The notes beneath the pieces are model-generated. The model was not told the origin of the DNA and did no database searches. It was given only the letters and a program-made list of their open reading frames with translations. The position numbers and the translations under genes are program-made. This document shows, piece after piece, positions 17,528-27,225 of a stretch of DNA of 64,000 nucleotides. Location: assembly GCA_027488785.1 (NCBI GenBank), contig JAIYAY010000004.1, positions 22,310 to 86,309 on the forward strand, in the 5' to 3' direction. Each line of letters opens with the position of its first letter. Position 1 is the stretch's first letter. Origin of the DNA: Sphingomonadales bacterium (GTDB lineage: Bacteria > Pseudomonadota > Alphaproteobacteria > Sphingomonadales > Sphingomonadaceae).

Positions 17528-17571
17528 GTCAACTCTCCTGCAATGTTTGAACCGGTCGGCGATCGTTGTAG

Positions 17572-19137
17572 CTATGCAAGCGCCTCCGCGATAAGCTGAC
17601 GGCTATTGGCCAAGCCATAAAGCGCGATGAAGCTGCCCATGCGCGGCCCGGCGCTGGAACCCAAAAGCGTTTCATACAAAGCCTTGAACCAGTCGCGCAG
17701 ATTTTCAAATCCACCCTCTTTGCCGATTTCATAGACGATATTTTGAATATCTTCGGCGCTGGCATCTGCGGGCAATTCGGCCAGCCGCGCATCCAGCGTT
17801 TGCAATGCAGCAATCTCCACGCCCTCAGGCTTACGCTTTTGCAAAGTTGGCGCGACGAAATCACGGTTATAGGCTAAAGCAATCGGGATCAGCTCGGCCA
17901 GTTCCGGCGCGTTTTCGGGCGAGACATTATCGGCATAATTGCCCAAATACCCCCAAACCTGCGCCTCGGTTGCGCCGGCCCCCATCACGCCGACAAGGTT
18001 CAGCAAAAGGCCGAATGTCACAGGCGGCTGCCCGCTGGGTACTTGGCCGTTGTGGACATGATGCACAGGGTTACCCAGCCGCTTTTCCAGCGGTTGCTCA
18101 TGCCATTGCGCACGGAATTGGAAATATTCGTCGACAGCCTTTGGCACCACGCCCAAATGCAATTGCTTGGCGCTTTTGGGTTCGCGAAAAGCGTAAAAGG
18201 CAACGCTGTTTTCCGTGCCATATTTCAGCCAATCTTCGAGCGCGAGGCCATTGCCCTTGGACTTGGAAATCTTCTCGCCTTTTTCATCGAGGAACATTTC
18301 GTAAATCAGGCTTTCGGGCGGACGGCCGCCAAGCACACGCGCAATCTTGCCCGATTGCACACCGCTGTCGGTCAAATCCTTGCCATACATTTCATAATCA
18401 ACGCCCAACGCGACCCAGCGCATCGCCCAATCGACCTTCCATTGCAGCTTTGACTTGCCGCCCAAGATCGATTGCGTGACCATGTCGCCATCATCATCGA
18501 AACGGACGAGGCCCGCTTCGGCGTCAACAACCTCAACCGGCACTTGAAGCACGACGCCGGTCTTCTCGCTGATGGGTAGTATCGGCGAATAGGTCGCGGC
18601 GCGTTCCTTGCGCAATGTGGGCAGCATGATGTCCAATATGCCCTGATAATTTCGCAGCACATTTTTTAGCGCATCGTCAAAAGCGCCGCTTTCATATTGC
18701 GACGAAGATGAGATGAATTCATATTCAAAGCCAAACTGATCCAGAAAATCGCGCAGCATCGCATTATTATGCGCAGCAAAGCTTTCGAATTTTTCAAATG
18801 GATCAGGAATGCGCGACAAAGGCTTGCCCAAATGTTCGGCCAGCATTTTTTGGTTCGGCACATTGTCTGGCACTTTGCGCAGGCCATCCATATCATCCGA
18901 AAATTCAATGAGCCGCGTTGGCGCATCGGAGATGGTCCGGAACGCATTGCGCACCATCGTCGTGCGCAGCACTTCGTTAAAGGTGCCGATGTGCGGCAGA
19001 CCCGATGGACCATAACCACATTCAAAGATAATCGCCTGATTATCGGCCTTGCCATTGGGATAGCGTTTCAGCAAACGCCGCGCCTCTTCATAAGGCCAGG
19101 CTTTTGATGCCAATGCTATGTCGCGAAGGTCAGTCAC
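17572..19137 (-). CDS. lysS: Lysyl-tRNA synthetase, class I
   Basis: Charges tRNA-Lys with lysine. This is the class I (archaeal-type) enzyme that alphaproteobacteria use in place of the class II form. The HIGH-like motif appears as GLPHIGTFNEVLR near 48 and the KMSKS motif as EKISKSKGNGLAL near 285. With the GTG start at 19137 the protein has 521 residues, normal for the family; AAAGAG lies 7 bases upstream. The frame runs 171 bp further upstream but that extension overlaps the divergent helicase gene and reads as low-complexity shadow. The start codons of the two divergent genes are only 37 bp apart. Confidence 0.96.
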   Translation of the reverse strand: MTDLRDIALASKAWPYEEARRLLKRYPNGKADNQAIIFECGYGPSGLPHIGTFNEVLRTTMVRNAFRTISDAPTRLIEFSDDMDGLRKVPDNVPNQKMLAEHLGKPLSRIPDPFEKFESFAAHNNAMLRDFLDQFGFEYEFISSSSQYESGAFDDALKNVLRNYQGILDIMLPTLRKERAATYSPILPISEKTGVVLQVPVEVVDAEAGLVRFDDDGDMVTQSILGGKSKLQWKVDWAMRWVALGVDYEMYGKDLTDSGVQSGKIARVLGGRPPESLIYEMFLDEKGEKISKSKGNGLALEDWLKYGTENSVAFYAFREPKSAKQLHLGVVPKAVDEYFQFRAQWHEQPLEKRLGNPVHHVHNGQVPSGQPPVTFGLLLNLVGVMGAGATEAQVWGYLGNYADNVSPENAPELAELIPIALAYNRDFVAPTLQKRKPEGVEIAALQTLDARLAELPADASAEDIQNIVYEIGKEGGFENLRDWFKALYETLLGSSAGPRMGSFIALYGLANSRQLIAEALA

Positions 19138-19174
19138 GTGTTGCTCTTTCGTTCCAAATAACCCAACAGGGCTT

Positions 19175-21910
19175 ATGGAAACTCCCCTAGCCTTTCCTGC
19201 GCTCCATGCAAGCCATGCCGGTATTTGGATGGGCAGTAGCGATGGACAAGTGCACAGCATCAGCAAGGGCGAGGCCGCGGGCCGCGCTGCCGAAACGCCC
19301 ATGGTCATGCTGAATGCGCCTTTGGTCGCACAAAGGCTTGGTTACCCCGATTTGTCAGGGCTCGACCTTCTGGAGCTTTATGCCTTTGTTTATCCCGCGC
19401 GCTTTGCCGTGCCAACACCCAAGGGATTGGCCAAGGCTTTGGGCCTGCCCGCGCCAGCGACGGATCAAGAGGTGCCTATATTTTTATTGCACGCTGCGCG
19501 CCGTTTGCTGTCGGTGCTGGGCGAAGCGGATTGGGTGGAGCGCGAAGGGGCGTGGGATTCGGCCCAAGCCTTGATGCGTTTGCGCTGGCCATGGGCCAAT
19601 CTGGTCTTGGCGCAGCTTAAAAAGCCCGAGCGGCCCGAACGCTGGCTGTTTAGCCGCCTGCCCGAGTGGGAGGAGGCCCCGCCCCGCACCCCGCCGCGCG
19701 TGGTTACCTTGCAGGCCGATGCCGTCCAAGACCGCTTGGCGTCGCTTGTCGGCGGCTCTGCGGAAACACGGCAGGGCCAGCGCGATTTTGCGCTGGCGGC
19801 GGCAGAAATCTTTTCGCCGCGCAAGGGCAAAGGCGAGCCGCATATGCTGCTGGCGGAGGCGGGCACGGGCATTGGTAAAACGCTCGGCTATCTGGCGCCT
19901 GCCAGCCTATGGGCAACGGCGGCCGATGGCACGGTGTGGATTTCAACCTTCACCAAGGCGCTGCAACGGCAATTGGTACGCGAGGCGAAGCGCATTTACC
20001 CCGACCATGCCACATTCAAGTCGAAGGTCGTGGTGCGTAAGGGCCGCGAAAATTATCTGTGCCTATTAAATCTGGAGGATGCCTTGCAAGGCGGCTTTGC
20101 CGGACGTGCGGCCATATTAGCGCATCTGGTGGCGCGCTGGGCGGCCTATTCGCATGATGGCGATATGATTGGCGGCGATTTGCCCGGTTGGTTGCCGACC
20201 TTGTTCCGGCGCAATGGCTCCAATGCGTTGACCGACCGGCGTGGCGAATGCATTTATGCCGGATGCCCGCATTATAAAAAATGCTTCATCGAACGCGCGG
20301 CGCGTTCGTCGATGCAGGCCGAAATCGTCATCGCCAATCATGCGCTGATGATGGTCAACGCCGCGCGCGGGCGCGATGAACAAAATCGGCCAAGCCGGAT
20401 CATTTTTGATGAAGGCCATCATCTGTTCGACGCCGCGGATTCGATGTTTTCGGCCGCGCTCACGGGGCAAGAAACCATTGAATTGCGCCGCTGGGTCATT
20501 GGCCCCGAAGGCAAGGCCCGCGGCCGACGACGCGGATTATCGGCGCGGCTGGCCGATGTCGCGTCTTATGATGAAGAGGGCGGCCTTGCCATTGAAATGG
20601 CGCGCGTCGCGGCGGAGGCTTTGCCCGGTGATGGATGGCTGGCACGCTTGGCCGAAGGAACGCCATCGGGTCCAATTGAGCATTTGCTCGCCGCCATTCG
20701 CGCGATGGTGTTCGCCCGCGACGAAACCAATGCGACCGAAAGCGGCTATGGTCTGGAAACCGAGCTTGCTGATCCTGACCCCAATGTCATTGACGCCGCC
20801 GCCGATGCCGCCATCGCGCTGGAGGCGCTGGCACGACCGCTAACGATGCTGGGGCAGCGCTTGGAGGCGATGATAGCCGACCCACCCGATTGGCTCGATG
20901 GCAGCGCCCGTGCGCGCGTCGAGGGCGCAACCGCAAGCCTAAGCTGGCGCATCGACACATTGCGCGCATGGATATCCATGTTGGCGCGCGCCCTTGGCCC
21001 CGTAGACCCTGAATATGTCGACTGGCTCGCGATTGAACGGTTTGAAGGCCGCGAAATGGACATTGGCATGCACCGTCGCTGGCTCGACCCGATGAAGCCC
21101 GTAGCGGAAATCGTGCTGAAGCCAAGTCACGGCGTTTTGGCCACTTCCGCAACCTTACGCAGCGGTGGCGACTGGCAAAATGCCGAGATGCGGACGGGCG
21201 CATTTCATCTCGATAAGCCCGCGACACATTTTTCAGCGATCAGCCCGTTTGACTACAGCACGCAGGCCGAGGTGTTGATCGTCACCGATATCAAAAAGGG
21301 CGACCCTGCGGCTTTGGCGGGGGCCTATGCGTCCTTGATCACGGCATCGGGTGGCGGCGCCTTAGGCCTGTTCACCGCGATACGGCGATTGCGATCCACT
21401 TATGCGCGTATCGCCGACCGTTTAGCGCGGGACGGCCTGCCTTTATATGCGCAACATGTGGACCCCATTGATACCGGAACGTTGGTCGACATATTCCGCG
21501 ATGACCCGCATGCAAGCTTGCTGGGCACAGACGCATTGCGCGACGGGGTGGACGTGCCAGGCCATTCGCTGCGGCTGGTCATGATGGAGCAAATTCCCTG
21601 GCCCCGCCCCGACATATTGCACCGCGCGCGGCGTTTAAAACATGGCGGCATGGAATATGATGATCGCATCATCCGCGCCAAAATGGCGCAGGCCTTTGGC
21701 CGCCTTATCCGCAGCGCCGGCGACAAAGGCCATTTTGTGCTATTATCATCCGCAGTACCAAGCCGGCTTTTGTCCGCATTCCCGCCGGGAACGCCTATTC
21801 GTCGGGTAACACTGGAGGAGGCGGTGCAGTCCGTAAAATCAGGTCTTTCGTCTGACATAAATTTGCGGCAGGACACCACAGACACGTTGGAAGAGAGCAA
21901 CCCGATTTGA
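19175..21910 (+). CDS. DinG/Rad3-family ATP-dependent DNA helicase with Fe-S domain
   Basis: Superfamily 2 helicase of 911 residues related to DinG and XPD. Walker A is AGTGIGKTLGY near 235, the DEAH-type box is FDEGHHLFD near 412, and motif VI is AQAFGRLIRSAGDKGHF near 855. Four cysteines between motifs Ia and II, at 296, 359, 364 and 370 (ENYLC, GECIYAGCPHYKKC), match the 4Fe-4S cluster domain. The first 190 residues are a non-helicase extension. DinG-type helicases unwind 5'-3' and resolve R-loops and other structures. Start is the ATG at 19175. The stop overlaps the next gene by 4 bp. Confidence 0.93.
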   Translation: METPLAFPALHASHAGIWMGSSDGQVHSISKGEAAGRAAETPMVMLNAPLVAQRLGYPDLSGLDLLELYAFVYPARFAVPTPKGLAKALGLPAPATDQEVPIFLLHAARRLLSVLGEADWVEREGAWDSAQALMRLRWPWANLVLAQLKKPERPERWLFSRLPEWEEAPPRTPPRVVTLQADAVQDRLASLVGGSAETRQGQRDFALAAAEIFSPRKGKGEPHMLLAEAGTGIGKTLGYLAPASLWATAADGTVWISTFTKALQRQLVREAKRIYPDHATFKSKVVVRKGRENYLCLLNLEDALQGGFAGRAAILAHLVARWAAYSHDGDMIGGDLPGWLPTLFRRNGSNALTDRRGECIYAGCPHYKKCFIERAARSSMQAEIVIANHALMMVNAARGRDEQNRPSRIIFDEGHHLFDAADSMFSAALTGQETIELRRWVIGPEGKARGRRRGLSARLADVASYDEEGGLAIEMARVAAEALPGDGWLARLAEGTPSGPIEHLLAAIRAMVFARDETNATESGYGLETELADPDPNVIDAAADAAIALEALARPLTMLGQRLEAMIADPPDWLDGSARARVEGATASLSWRIDTLRAWISMLARALGPVDPEYVDWLAIERFEGREMDIGMHRRWLDPMKPVAEIVLKPSHGVLATSATLRSGGDWQNAEMRTGAFHLDKPATHFSAISPFDYSTQAEVLIVTDIKKGDPAALAGAYASLITASGGGALGLFTAIRRLRSTYARIADRLARDGLPLYAQHVDPIDTGTLVDIFRDDPHASLLGTDALRDGVDVPGHSLRLVMMEQIPWPRPDILHRARRLKHGGMEYDDRIIRAKMAQAFGRLIRSAGDKGHFVLLSSAVPSRLLSAFPPGTPIRRVTLEEAVQSVKSGLSSDINLRQDTTDTLEESNPI

Positions 21911-22452
21911 CCTTCACCCTTACCTTGTTCCGCCATGCCAAATCGAGCTGGGATGACACCGTCCCGCGGGACTTTGATCGTCCGCTCAATAAGCGCGGCG
22001 AAAAGGCAGCGGTCACCATGGGCATCTGGGTAAAACGCAACGGATTAACCTTTGACCATGTCGTCGCCAGTCCCGCCGTGCGTGTCATCGAAACGATTGA
22101 CCAATTTGTGAAGGGCACAGGCGGACGCATGGAACCCAATTGGGACCGCCGGATTTATCTGGCGTCCTCTGCGACGTTAATGGACGTGCTGCGCGATCAG
22201 TCCGATGCACATAAAAATCTGCTGATGGTCGGGCATAATCCGGGGCTAGAGGATCTTGTATTTGACATTTGCCCCGATGACGGCACCTCGCCGTTGCGCG
22301 ATTTGGTTTGGGAGAAATACCCAACGGCGGCCATTGCGCGAATGGAATTGAACATCTCCCGCTGGACCGAACTGGAGCGCAGATGCGGGCAGCTCACACA
22401 TTTCATTCGGCCCCGCGATCTTGACCCCGAACTCGGGCCCGAAGACGAATGA
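21907..22452 (+). CDS. sixA: SixA-type phosphohistidine phosphatase
   Basis: Histidine phosphatase family protein of 181 residues. The N-terminal LFRHAKSSWDD carries the catalytic RH, and LLMVGHNPGLEDLV carries the second His; the LYLASSATLMDVLR-like spacer matches SixA, which removes phosphate from histidine phosphotransfer domains and the NPr of the nitrogen PTS. The start is TTG at 21907 overlapping the helicase TGA (TTGA), so translation is coupled. A ptsP gene at 36.7 kb makes an NPr-type substrate plausible. Overlaps the next gene by ATGA. Confidence 0.88.
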   Translation: MTFTLTLFRHAKSSWDDTVPRDFDRPLNKRGEKAAVTMGIWVKRNGLTFDHVVASPAVRVIETIDQFVKGTGGRMEPNWDRRIYLASSATLMDVLRDQSDAHKNLLMVGHNPGLEDLVFDICPDDGTSPLRDLVWEKYPTAAIARMELNISRWTELERRCGQLTHFIRPRDLDPELGPEDE

Positions 22453-22970
22453 CACCTGTTATTTGGCGCACCGCCAATGCGGATGATGCCGAAGCGCTCG
22501 CCTATCTAGGCGCGGCGACGTTCATGGCTACCTTTGCTTTTGACCATCCTGGCCAACCGATGATGGAACATCTGCGGCAAGAACATAGCGCCGCATATTA
22601 CGCCACAGCGCTCCGTGATCCGACTATCGATATCTTGCTGGGCGAAACCCCGCTGGGCGCGCCTATCGGCTATGCCATGGTCACGCCAGCGGCGCATCCG
22701 GGGCTTCAGCAACCCGGCGATATCGAACTGAAACGCATCTATTTGCTCGGCCCATGGCAGGGCGGTGGGAACGGCAAAGACCTGCTAGATCGCGTTTTTG
22801 AGGTAACCGAAAAGCGACAGGCAAAACGCCTGTTGCTTTCGGTCTACGAAAAAAATGTCCGCGCCATTAGCTTTTATGAACGCGCCGGCTTTGGTGCCAT
22901 TGGCGAAACGGTCTTCATGGTTGGCCCGGTGCCTTTTCGCGACTTGGTCTACGCGCGAAATATGGGTTAG
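22449..22970 (+). CDS. GNAT family N-acetyltransferase
   Basis: 173-residue acetyltransferase. The acetyl-CoA loop is [20 protein letters not shown] near 100-118 and the C-terminal part has the typical [26 protein letters not shown]. Substrate unknown; the RIYLL before the loop is common in protein N-acetyltransferases of this type. Third gene of the helicase-sixA operon (4-bp overlap). Its last 4 bp overlap the end of convergent merR. Confidence 0.9.
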   Translation: MTPVIWRTANADDAEALAYLGAATFMATFAFDHPGQPMMEHLRQEHSAAYYATALRDPTIDILLGETPLGAPIGYAMVTPAAHPGLQQPGDIELKRIYLLGPWQGGGNGKDLLDRVFEVTEKRQAKRLLLSVYEKNVRAISFYERAGFGAIGETVFMVGPVPFRDLVYARNMG

Positions 22971-23326
22971 GCGGCAGCCAAGGCGGACGCCAGTCTATCG
23001 CGCACCGCCTGCAAAGCACTAAAATCGAATGCAGCAGCGGGCGATGGCATCGGCGCAGGCGAAGGCGGCGGTGCATCCTTTGCTCCGCCTTCCATCAGAA
23101 AGCGACGCGCGCCTTTCACAGTATAGCCTTCTTGATACAATAAACGATGGATCGTGTGCAGCAGGGCCACGTCATCGGGCCGATATAACCGCCGACCACC
23201 CGCACGCGTCAGCGGCTTCAGCATTGGAAATTGTTCTTCCCAATAACGCAATATGTGCGTGCGTACGCCCAACGCCTCCGCCATTTCACCAATATTACGG
23301 AAGGCGTCAGCCGATTTTTCGGGCAT
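22967..23326 (-). CDS. MerR-family transcriptional regulator
   Basis: 119 residues with an N-terminal winged helix of MerR type: [48 protein letters not shown]. There is only a short, Pro/Ala-rich C-terminal part with no cysteine pattern, so it is not a metal sensor. Proteins like this directly downstream of ihfA are standard in alphaproteobacteria; the target is unknown. It starts 4 bp after the ihfA stop and shares that transcript. Confidence 0.92.
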   Translation of the reverse strand: MPEKSADAFRNIGEMAEALGVRTHILRYWEEQFPMLKPLTRAGGRRLYRPDDVALLHTIHRLLYQEGYTVKGARRFLMEGGAKDAPPPSPAPMPSPAAAFDFSALQAVRDRLASALAAA

Positions 23327-23330
23327 AAAG

Positions 23331-23621
23331 TTACTTTACCTTTTGACGCATGCCTTGGCTTGCACGGAATGTAAGAACCCTACGTGGCGTAATTGGCACT
23401 TCCACGCCTGTTTTCGGGTTGCGGCCGATACGCTCCGCTTTGTCGCGAAGGACGAAAGTGCCGAAACCAGAAATTTTGACATTGTCGCCATTCAATAAAG
23501 CACTGGTCATATGACCCAAAATCGATTCGACCATCGCTGCGGCGTCCGCACGCGACAAACCGACTTGACGGTTAAGCATCTCAGCCAAATCAGCGCGCGT
23601 TAATGTTCCTGCATCAGCCAT
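23331..23621 (-). CDS. ihfA: Integration host factor subunit alpha
   Basis: One half of the heterodimeric DNA-bending protein IHF. The 96 residues have the HU/IHF fold: [46 protein letters not shown] and the beta-arm [19 protein letters not shown] with the intercalating Pro. IHF helps replication, recombination and sigma54 promoters. A promoter and palindrome are recognisable directly upstream. merR follows. Confidence 0.96.
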   Translation of the reverse strand: MADAGTLTRADLAEMLNRQVGLSRADAAAMVESILGHMTSALLNGDNVKISGFGTFVLRDKAERIGRNPKTGVEVPITPRRVLTFRASQGMRQKVK

Positions 23622-23635
23622 CTTCGTCTCCGGAC

Positions 23636-23654
23636 CTTAACTATTAATGTTAAG
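23636..23654. promoter_or_regulatory. Inverted repeat in the ihfA leader
   Basis: CTTAAC, 7-nt TATTAAT, GTTAAG. It lies between the predicted ihfA promoter and the ATG, where a repressor such as IHF itself could act. AT-rich dyad; the ligand is not known. Confidence 0.4.
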
Positions 23655-23659
23655 CCCAT

Positions 23660-23687
23660 AGCATACAATAGAAATTCGATTTGTAAA
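23660..23687 (-). promoter_or_regulatory. Predicted sigma-70 promoter of ihfA-merR
   Basis: On the minus strand TTTACA (23687-23682), 16 bp, TATGCT (23665-23660). Five of six and four of six matches to the consensus. It sits in the 85-bp gap between fabH and ihfA, showing that ihfA need not depend on read-through from rpmF-plsX-fabH. Confidence 0.5.
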
Positions 23688-23706
23688 TTAGGGATGTTGG
23701 GGAAAT

Positions 23707-24675
23707 TTACATCCGGACGATCGACGCGCCCCAAGTAAATCCGCCACCCATCGCTTCCAAAACGACAATGTCCCCTTTTTGTATCCGGCCATCGCGCACC
23801 GCGACATCCAAGGCCAAAGGAACCGACGCGGCAGATGTGTTTGCGTGCTGGTCAACGGTGAGGACAACTTTGCTGGGATCGAGCGCAAGCTTCTTGGCCG
23901 TTGCCTCAATTATCCGGGCATTTGCCTGATGCGGAACGACCCAGTCGATGTCAGCTGACGTCAATTCGGTTGCGGCCATCACCTCGTGCAATACATTGGT
24001 GAGATTGGTCACGGCATGGCGGAACACCTCAGGCCCCTTCATCCGTAATTTGCCGACGGTGCCGGTGGTGGATGGGCCGCCATCGACATATAATAATTCA
24101 TTATGTTGACCATCAGCGTGTAATTTGGTCGCCAGCGCGCCGCGCGTTCCAACTTCGCCCGACAGGACAACAGCGCCAGCGCCGTCGCCAAATAATACGC
24201 ATGTCGTGCGGTCTTCCCAATCCAATATCCGGCTAAATGTTTCGGCCCCGATGACTAAAGCATTATGGGCAGACCCAGCGCGGATCATGCTTTCGGCGAC
24301 AGAAAAAGCGTAGAGGAAGCCAGAGCAAACAGCTGCCACATCGAAGGCAACGCCGCCATTACAGCCAAGTGCATGCTGCACAATCGTGGCAGAGGCAGGG
24401 AATGTCTGGTCGGGCGTTGCGGTCGCCAATATGATAAGATCAATGTCCGTTGCTGACATGCCAGCCGCATCGAGTGCCTTACGCGATGCTTCGATCGCGA
24501 GGCTGGATGTGGTTTCATCGGGCGCGGCGATGTGGCGGAACTTTATACCCGTCCGCTCGGTAATCCATTCGTCTGTCGTATCGACCTTATTGGCTAATTC
24601 GGCATTGGACACGCGGTTGCGTGGTAGCGCCGACCCGGTGCCTTTAATAACGGCACGCAGAGCGACTTCAGTCAC
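23707..24675 (-). CDS. fabH: 3-oxoacyl-[ACP] synthase III
   Basis: Starts fatty acid synthesis by condensing acetyl-CoA with malonyl-ACP. 322 residues, normal length. The triad is Cys in [16 protein letters not shown] near 113, His in [12 protein letters not shown] near 248 and Asn in [15 protein letters not shown] near 278. It overlaps the end of plsX by 4 bp and is the third gene of rpmF-plsX-fabH, the usual order in bacteria. Confidence 0.97.
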   Translation of the reverse strand: MTEVALRAVIKGTGSALPRNRVSNAELANKVDTTDEWITERTGIKFRHIAAPDETTSSLAIEASRKALDAAGMSATDIDLIILATATPDQTFPASATIVQHALGCNGGVAFDVAAVCSGFLYAFSVAESMIRAGSAHNALVIGAETFSRILDWEDRTTCVLFGDGAGAVVLSGEVGTRGALATKLHADGQHNELLYVDGGPSTTGTVGKLRMKGPEVFRHAVTNLTNVLHEVMAATELTSADIDWVVPHQANARIIEATAKKLALDPSKVVLTVDQHANTSAASVPLALDVAVRDGRIQKGDIVVLEAMGGGFTWGASIVRM

Positions 24676-25697
24676 TCGGCCCGTATCCGCGCAAGATCTT
24701 GCGTGATCCGCGCTGTAATGTCTTCTTCAACCAATCGCGCCGCAACCTCGACGGCATGGGCCACACCCTTGATATTGGCGCTGCCGTGGCTTTTAACGAC
24801 CACACCGTTCAGCCCCATGAACACAGCGCCATTATGATTATTGGGATCAAGATGATGCCGCAGCAATTCGGTGGCGGGCCGCGATACCAGAAATCCGAAT
24901 TTTGAACGGATGGAGCTGGTGAATGCTCGGCGCAAAAGATCGGTCACGAACCTTGCTGTGCCCTCGATGGATTTCAATGCGATGTTGCCGGTAAAGCCAT
25001 CGCAAACCACGACATCACATTCGCCGCGGTTGATTTTATCGGCCTCAACAAAGCCTTGAAAATCCATATGGAGGCCAGTCGCGTCGCGCAAATGTTGCGC
25101 CGCGTCGCGCAGTTCATCAGTGCCCTTCATTTCCTCGGTCCCGATATTCAGCAAGCGGACACGCGGGCGGTCAAAGCCGAAAATGATACGCGAATAGGCC
25201 GCACCCATCACAGCGAACTGGACAAGGTTCTTCGCTTCACACTCGGTGTTTGCACCCAGATCCAGCATCACCACATCGGTATCTTCGAGCGTCGGCAGCA
25301 AGGCCGACAAAGCGGGTCGGTCAATGCCGGGCATGGTGCGCAGGGCGAGTTTGGCGGTGGCCATTAAGGCGCCAGTATTTCCTGCGCTGACGGCGGCGCT
25401 GGCATCGCCAGCCTTCACGGCTTCAATCGCCATGCCCATGGAACTGGTCTTGGCTTTGCGCAAGGCGGCGCTAACCTTGTCATCGGCGGTGACGACAACA
25501 TCGCTATGCAGGATTTCGGAGGCAGCGCGTAAATTGGGGTGTTTATCGAGCGCAGATTTAATCTGCTTTTCGTCACCCACCAATAAAAACTGAAAGCTTT
25601 CGTGCCGGTGACGTGCCAAAGCCGCGCCTGCGATCATCACAGGAACGCCTTCGTCACCGCCCATCGCGTCAATGGCGATACGCGGTTTCATCGACAC
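24672..25697 (-). CDS. plsX: Phosphate acyltransferase PlsX
   Basis: Converts acyl-ACP to acyl-phosphate, the donor for PlsY in phospholipid synthesis. 341 residues with the N-terminal signature [32 protein letters not shown] in the middle and [14 protein letters not shown] toward the end. I take the GTG at 25697, which has AAGGAG at good spacing; the ATG two codons in is 13-14 bases from it and less favoured. Located between rpmF and fabH. Confidence 0.97.
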   Translation of the reverse strand: MSMKPRIAIDAMGGDEGVPVMIAGAALARHRHESFQFLLVGDEKQIKSALDKHPNLRAASEILHSDVVVTADDKVSAALRKAKTSSMGMAIEAVKAGDASAAVSAGNTGALMATAKLALRTMPGIDRPALSALLPTLEDTDVVMLDLGANTECEAKNLVQFAVMGAAYSRIIFGFDRPRVRLLNIGTEEMKGTDELRDAAQHLRDATGLHMDFQGFVEADKINRGECDVVVCDGFTGNIALKSIEGTARFVTDLLRRAFTSSIRSKFGFLVSRPATELLRHHLDPNNHNGAVFMGLNGVVVKSHGSANIKGVAHAVEVAARLVEEDITARITQDLARIRAE

Positions 25698-25719
25698 CAG
25701 CTATTCTCCTTGAACAGGA

Positions 25720-25896
25720 TTAGGCGACTGCCACCACTTCGCGGCCATTATAATGGCCACAGGCGTCGCACAGATGATGTGGACGCTTCAGCTCACCACA
25801 GTTGGCGCATTCTTGGTACGCAGCAACCTTAAGCGAATCATGGCTGCGACGCATGCCGCGCTTCGATGGGGAAGTTTTTCTTTTGGGGACAGCCAT
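25720..25896 (-). CDS. rpmF: Ribosomal protein bL32
   Basis: 58-residue large-subunit protein. It begins [20 protein letters not shown], the invariant L32 start, and carries a zinc-ribbon pattern, [11 protein letters not shown] then [12 protein letters not shown]. Being under 60 residues it is easily missed by length filters. It opens the rpmF-plsX-fabH operon that links ribosome and membrane lipid synthesis; 22 bp separate its stop from plsX. Confidence 0.97.
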   Translation of the reverse strand: MAVPKRKTSPSKRGMRRSHDSLKVAAYQECANCGELKRPHHLCDACGHYNGREVVAVA

Positions 25897-26094
25897 TTCG
25901 GCACCTGTTCCATTTCAAAATCAATAAGTTCTAAGCCATGTTAGGCGAAAGAGATGGTCGTGGCAAGCAATCGCCAGAATCGGCCTCATTCATCCGCACA
26001 TGTCTGTGTGAGCGGCGCGCTATACTTGTTTTTCGGTGCTTTGCAAGCCGAGAGATAGCAGTTAGGGTCACGATCTCAAACTGGGAGAGAATAT

Positions 26095-26493
26095 ATGTTA
26101 AGTTTACCCGTCACCCTTACCATAGCCGCAGGCGCGGCGTTGGTGAATATCTGGCTGATGATCCGTTGCGGTCAAGCGCGCTCCAAGGAAAGCGTCTCGA
26201 TTGGCGATGGCGGCAATGAATTTGTCATCCGCCGGATGCGAGCGCACGCGAACTTCGTCGAAAGCGCGCCATTCATTTTGATACTCATCGCCGCGCTCGA
26301 AGTAACAAGCGGAACCAGCCAATGGCTTTGGGGCTTTGGCATCGTCTATATCATCGGTCGCTTAGCGCATGGTCTCGGCATGGACGGCGGATCATTGGGC
26401 AAGGGCCGGACGGTCGGCACGCTGACCACGATGATTAGTTTGCTTGGCCTTGCTGGCTGGGCCTTGTGGAACGTGTACGCCGCGATCCTTTAA
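26095..26493 (+). CDS. MAPEG family membrane protein
   Basis: 132 residues with four membrane helices. The family covers membrane glutathione transferases and eicosanoid enzymes; the signature region RRMRAHANFVESAPFILILIAALE near 45-68 is well conserved, with Arg, Asn and Glu that bind glutathione in characterised members. GGGAGAG precedes the ATG. Bacterial members are mostly uncharacterised. Convergent with the MBL gene 5 bp away. Confidence 0.88.
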   Translation: MLSLPVTLTIAAGAALVNIWLMIRCGQARSKESVSIGDGGNEFVIRRMRAHANFVESAPFILILIAALEVTSGTSQWLWGFGIVYIIGRLAHGLGMDGGSLGKGRTVGTLTTMISLLGLAGWALWNVYAAIL

Positions 26494-26498
26494 CCTAA

Positions 26499-27185
26499 CT
26501 ATCGAGCAGCAAGCACATCGTCTGCAACAAAGGCGTTGTGCTTGCGCTCATAGCCAAATTGGCTGGTGGGGCCATGGCCGGGGATGAAGGTCACATCATC
26601 CCCCAATGGCCAAAGTTTCGTCGTGATCGCATTAATCAGGTCGGCATGGTTTCCACGCGGGAAATCGGTGCGACCGATCGACCCTTGAAACAGCACATCC
26701 CCCACAATCGCCAGACGGCTGGGTTGGTGATGGAAAATGACATGTCCGGGCGTATGGCCGGGGCAATGAATGACATCGAGCGTCAGATTGCCGACAGTCA
26801 CCGTGTCGCCGTCGACCAGCCAGCGATCAGGCTCAAAACTATGCGCTTCCATGCCATAACGCGCGCCGTCATTGTCGAGCTTCTCAATCCAGAAACGGTC
26901 TTCCTCATGCGGGCCTTCAATCTTCAGCCCCAATTCTTGCGCCAACATCCCTGCTTGCCCGCAATGGTCCAGATGACCGTGCGTCACCAATAATTTTTCC
27001 AGTTCAACACCCGTTTGTGCGACGGCAGCCTTTAACTTGTCGAGATCACCGCCGGGGTCAACCAGCGCGCCCTTATTCGTTTCGGTGCACCAAAACAGCG
27101 TGCAATTCTGCTGCAACGGGGTGACAGGAATGATCGCGGCCTTCAATGGCGGCGCCTTTGCGGGCGTGGATGTGACATGAGACAT
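26499..27185 (-). CDS. MBL-fold hydrolase, glyoxalase II-like
   Basis: 228-residue metallo-beta-lactamase-fold protein. Metal motifs in order: THGHLDHCGQAG near 85, HCPGHTPGHVIF near 138, GDVLFQGSIGRTDFPRGN near 160, and FIPGHGPTS near 205. This resembles YcbL-type glyoxalase II (hydroxyacylglutathione hydrolase), which splits S-lactoylglutathione. The ATG at 27185 has no obvious ribosome-binding sequence. Confidence 0.87.
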   Translation of the reverse strand: MSHVTSTPAKAPPLKAAIIPVTPLQQNCTLFWCTETNKGALVDPGGDLDKLKAAVAQTGVELEKLLVTHGHLDHCGQAGMLAQELGLKIEGPHEEDRFWIEKLDNDGARYGMEAHSFEPDRWLVDGDTVTVGNLTLDVIHCPGHTPGHVIFHHQPSRLAIVGDVLFQGSIGRTDFPRGNHADLINAITTKLWPLGDDVTFIPGHGPTSQFGYERKHNAFVADDVLAAR

Positions 27186-27225
27186 AGATATTCATGTGCC
27201 GCACTCGCGCGGCGGAGGCAAGTGT

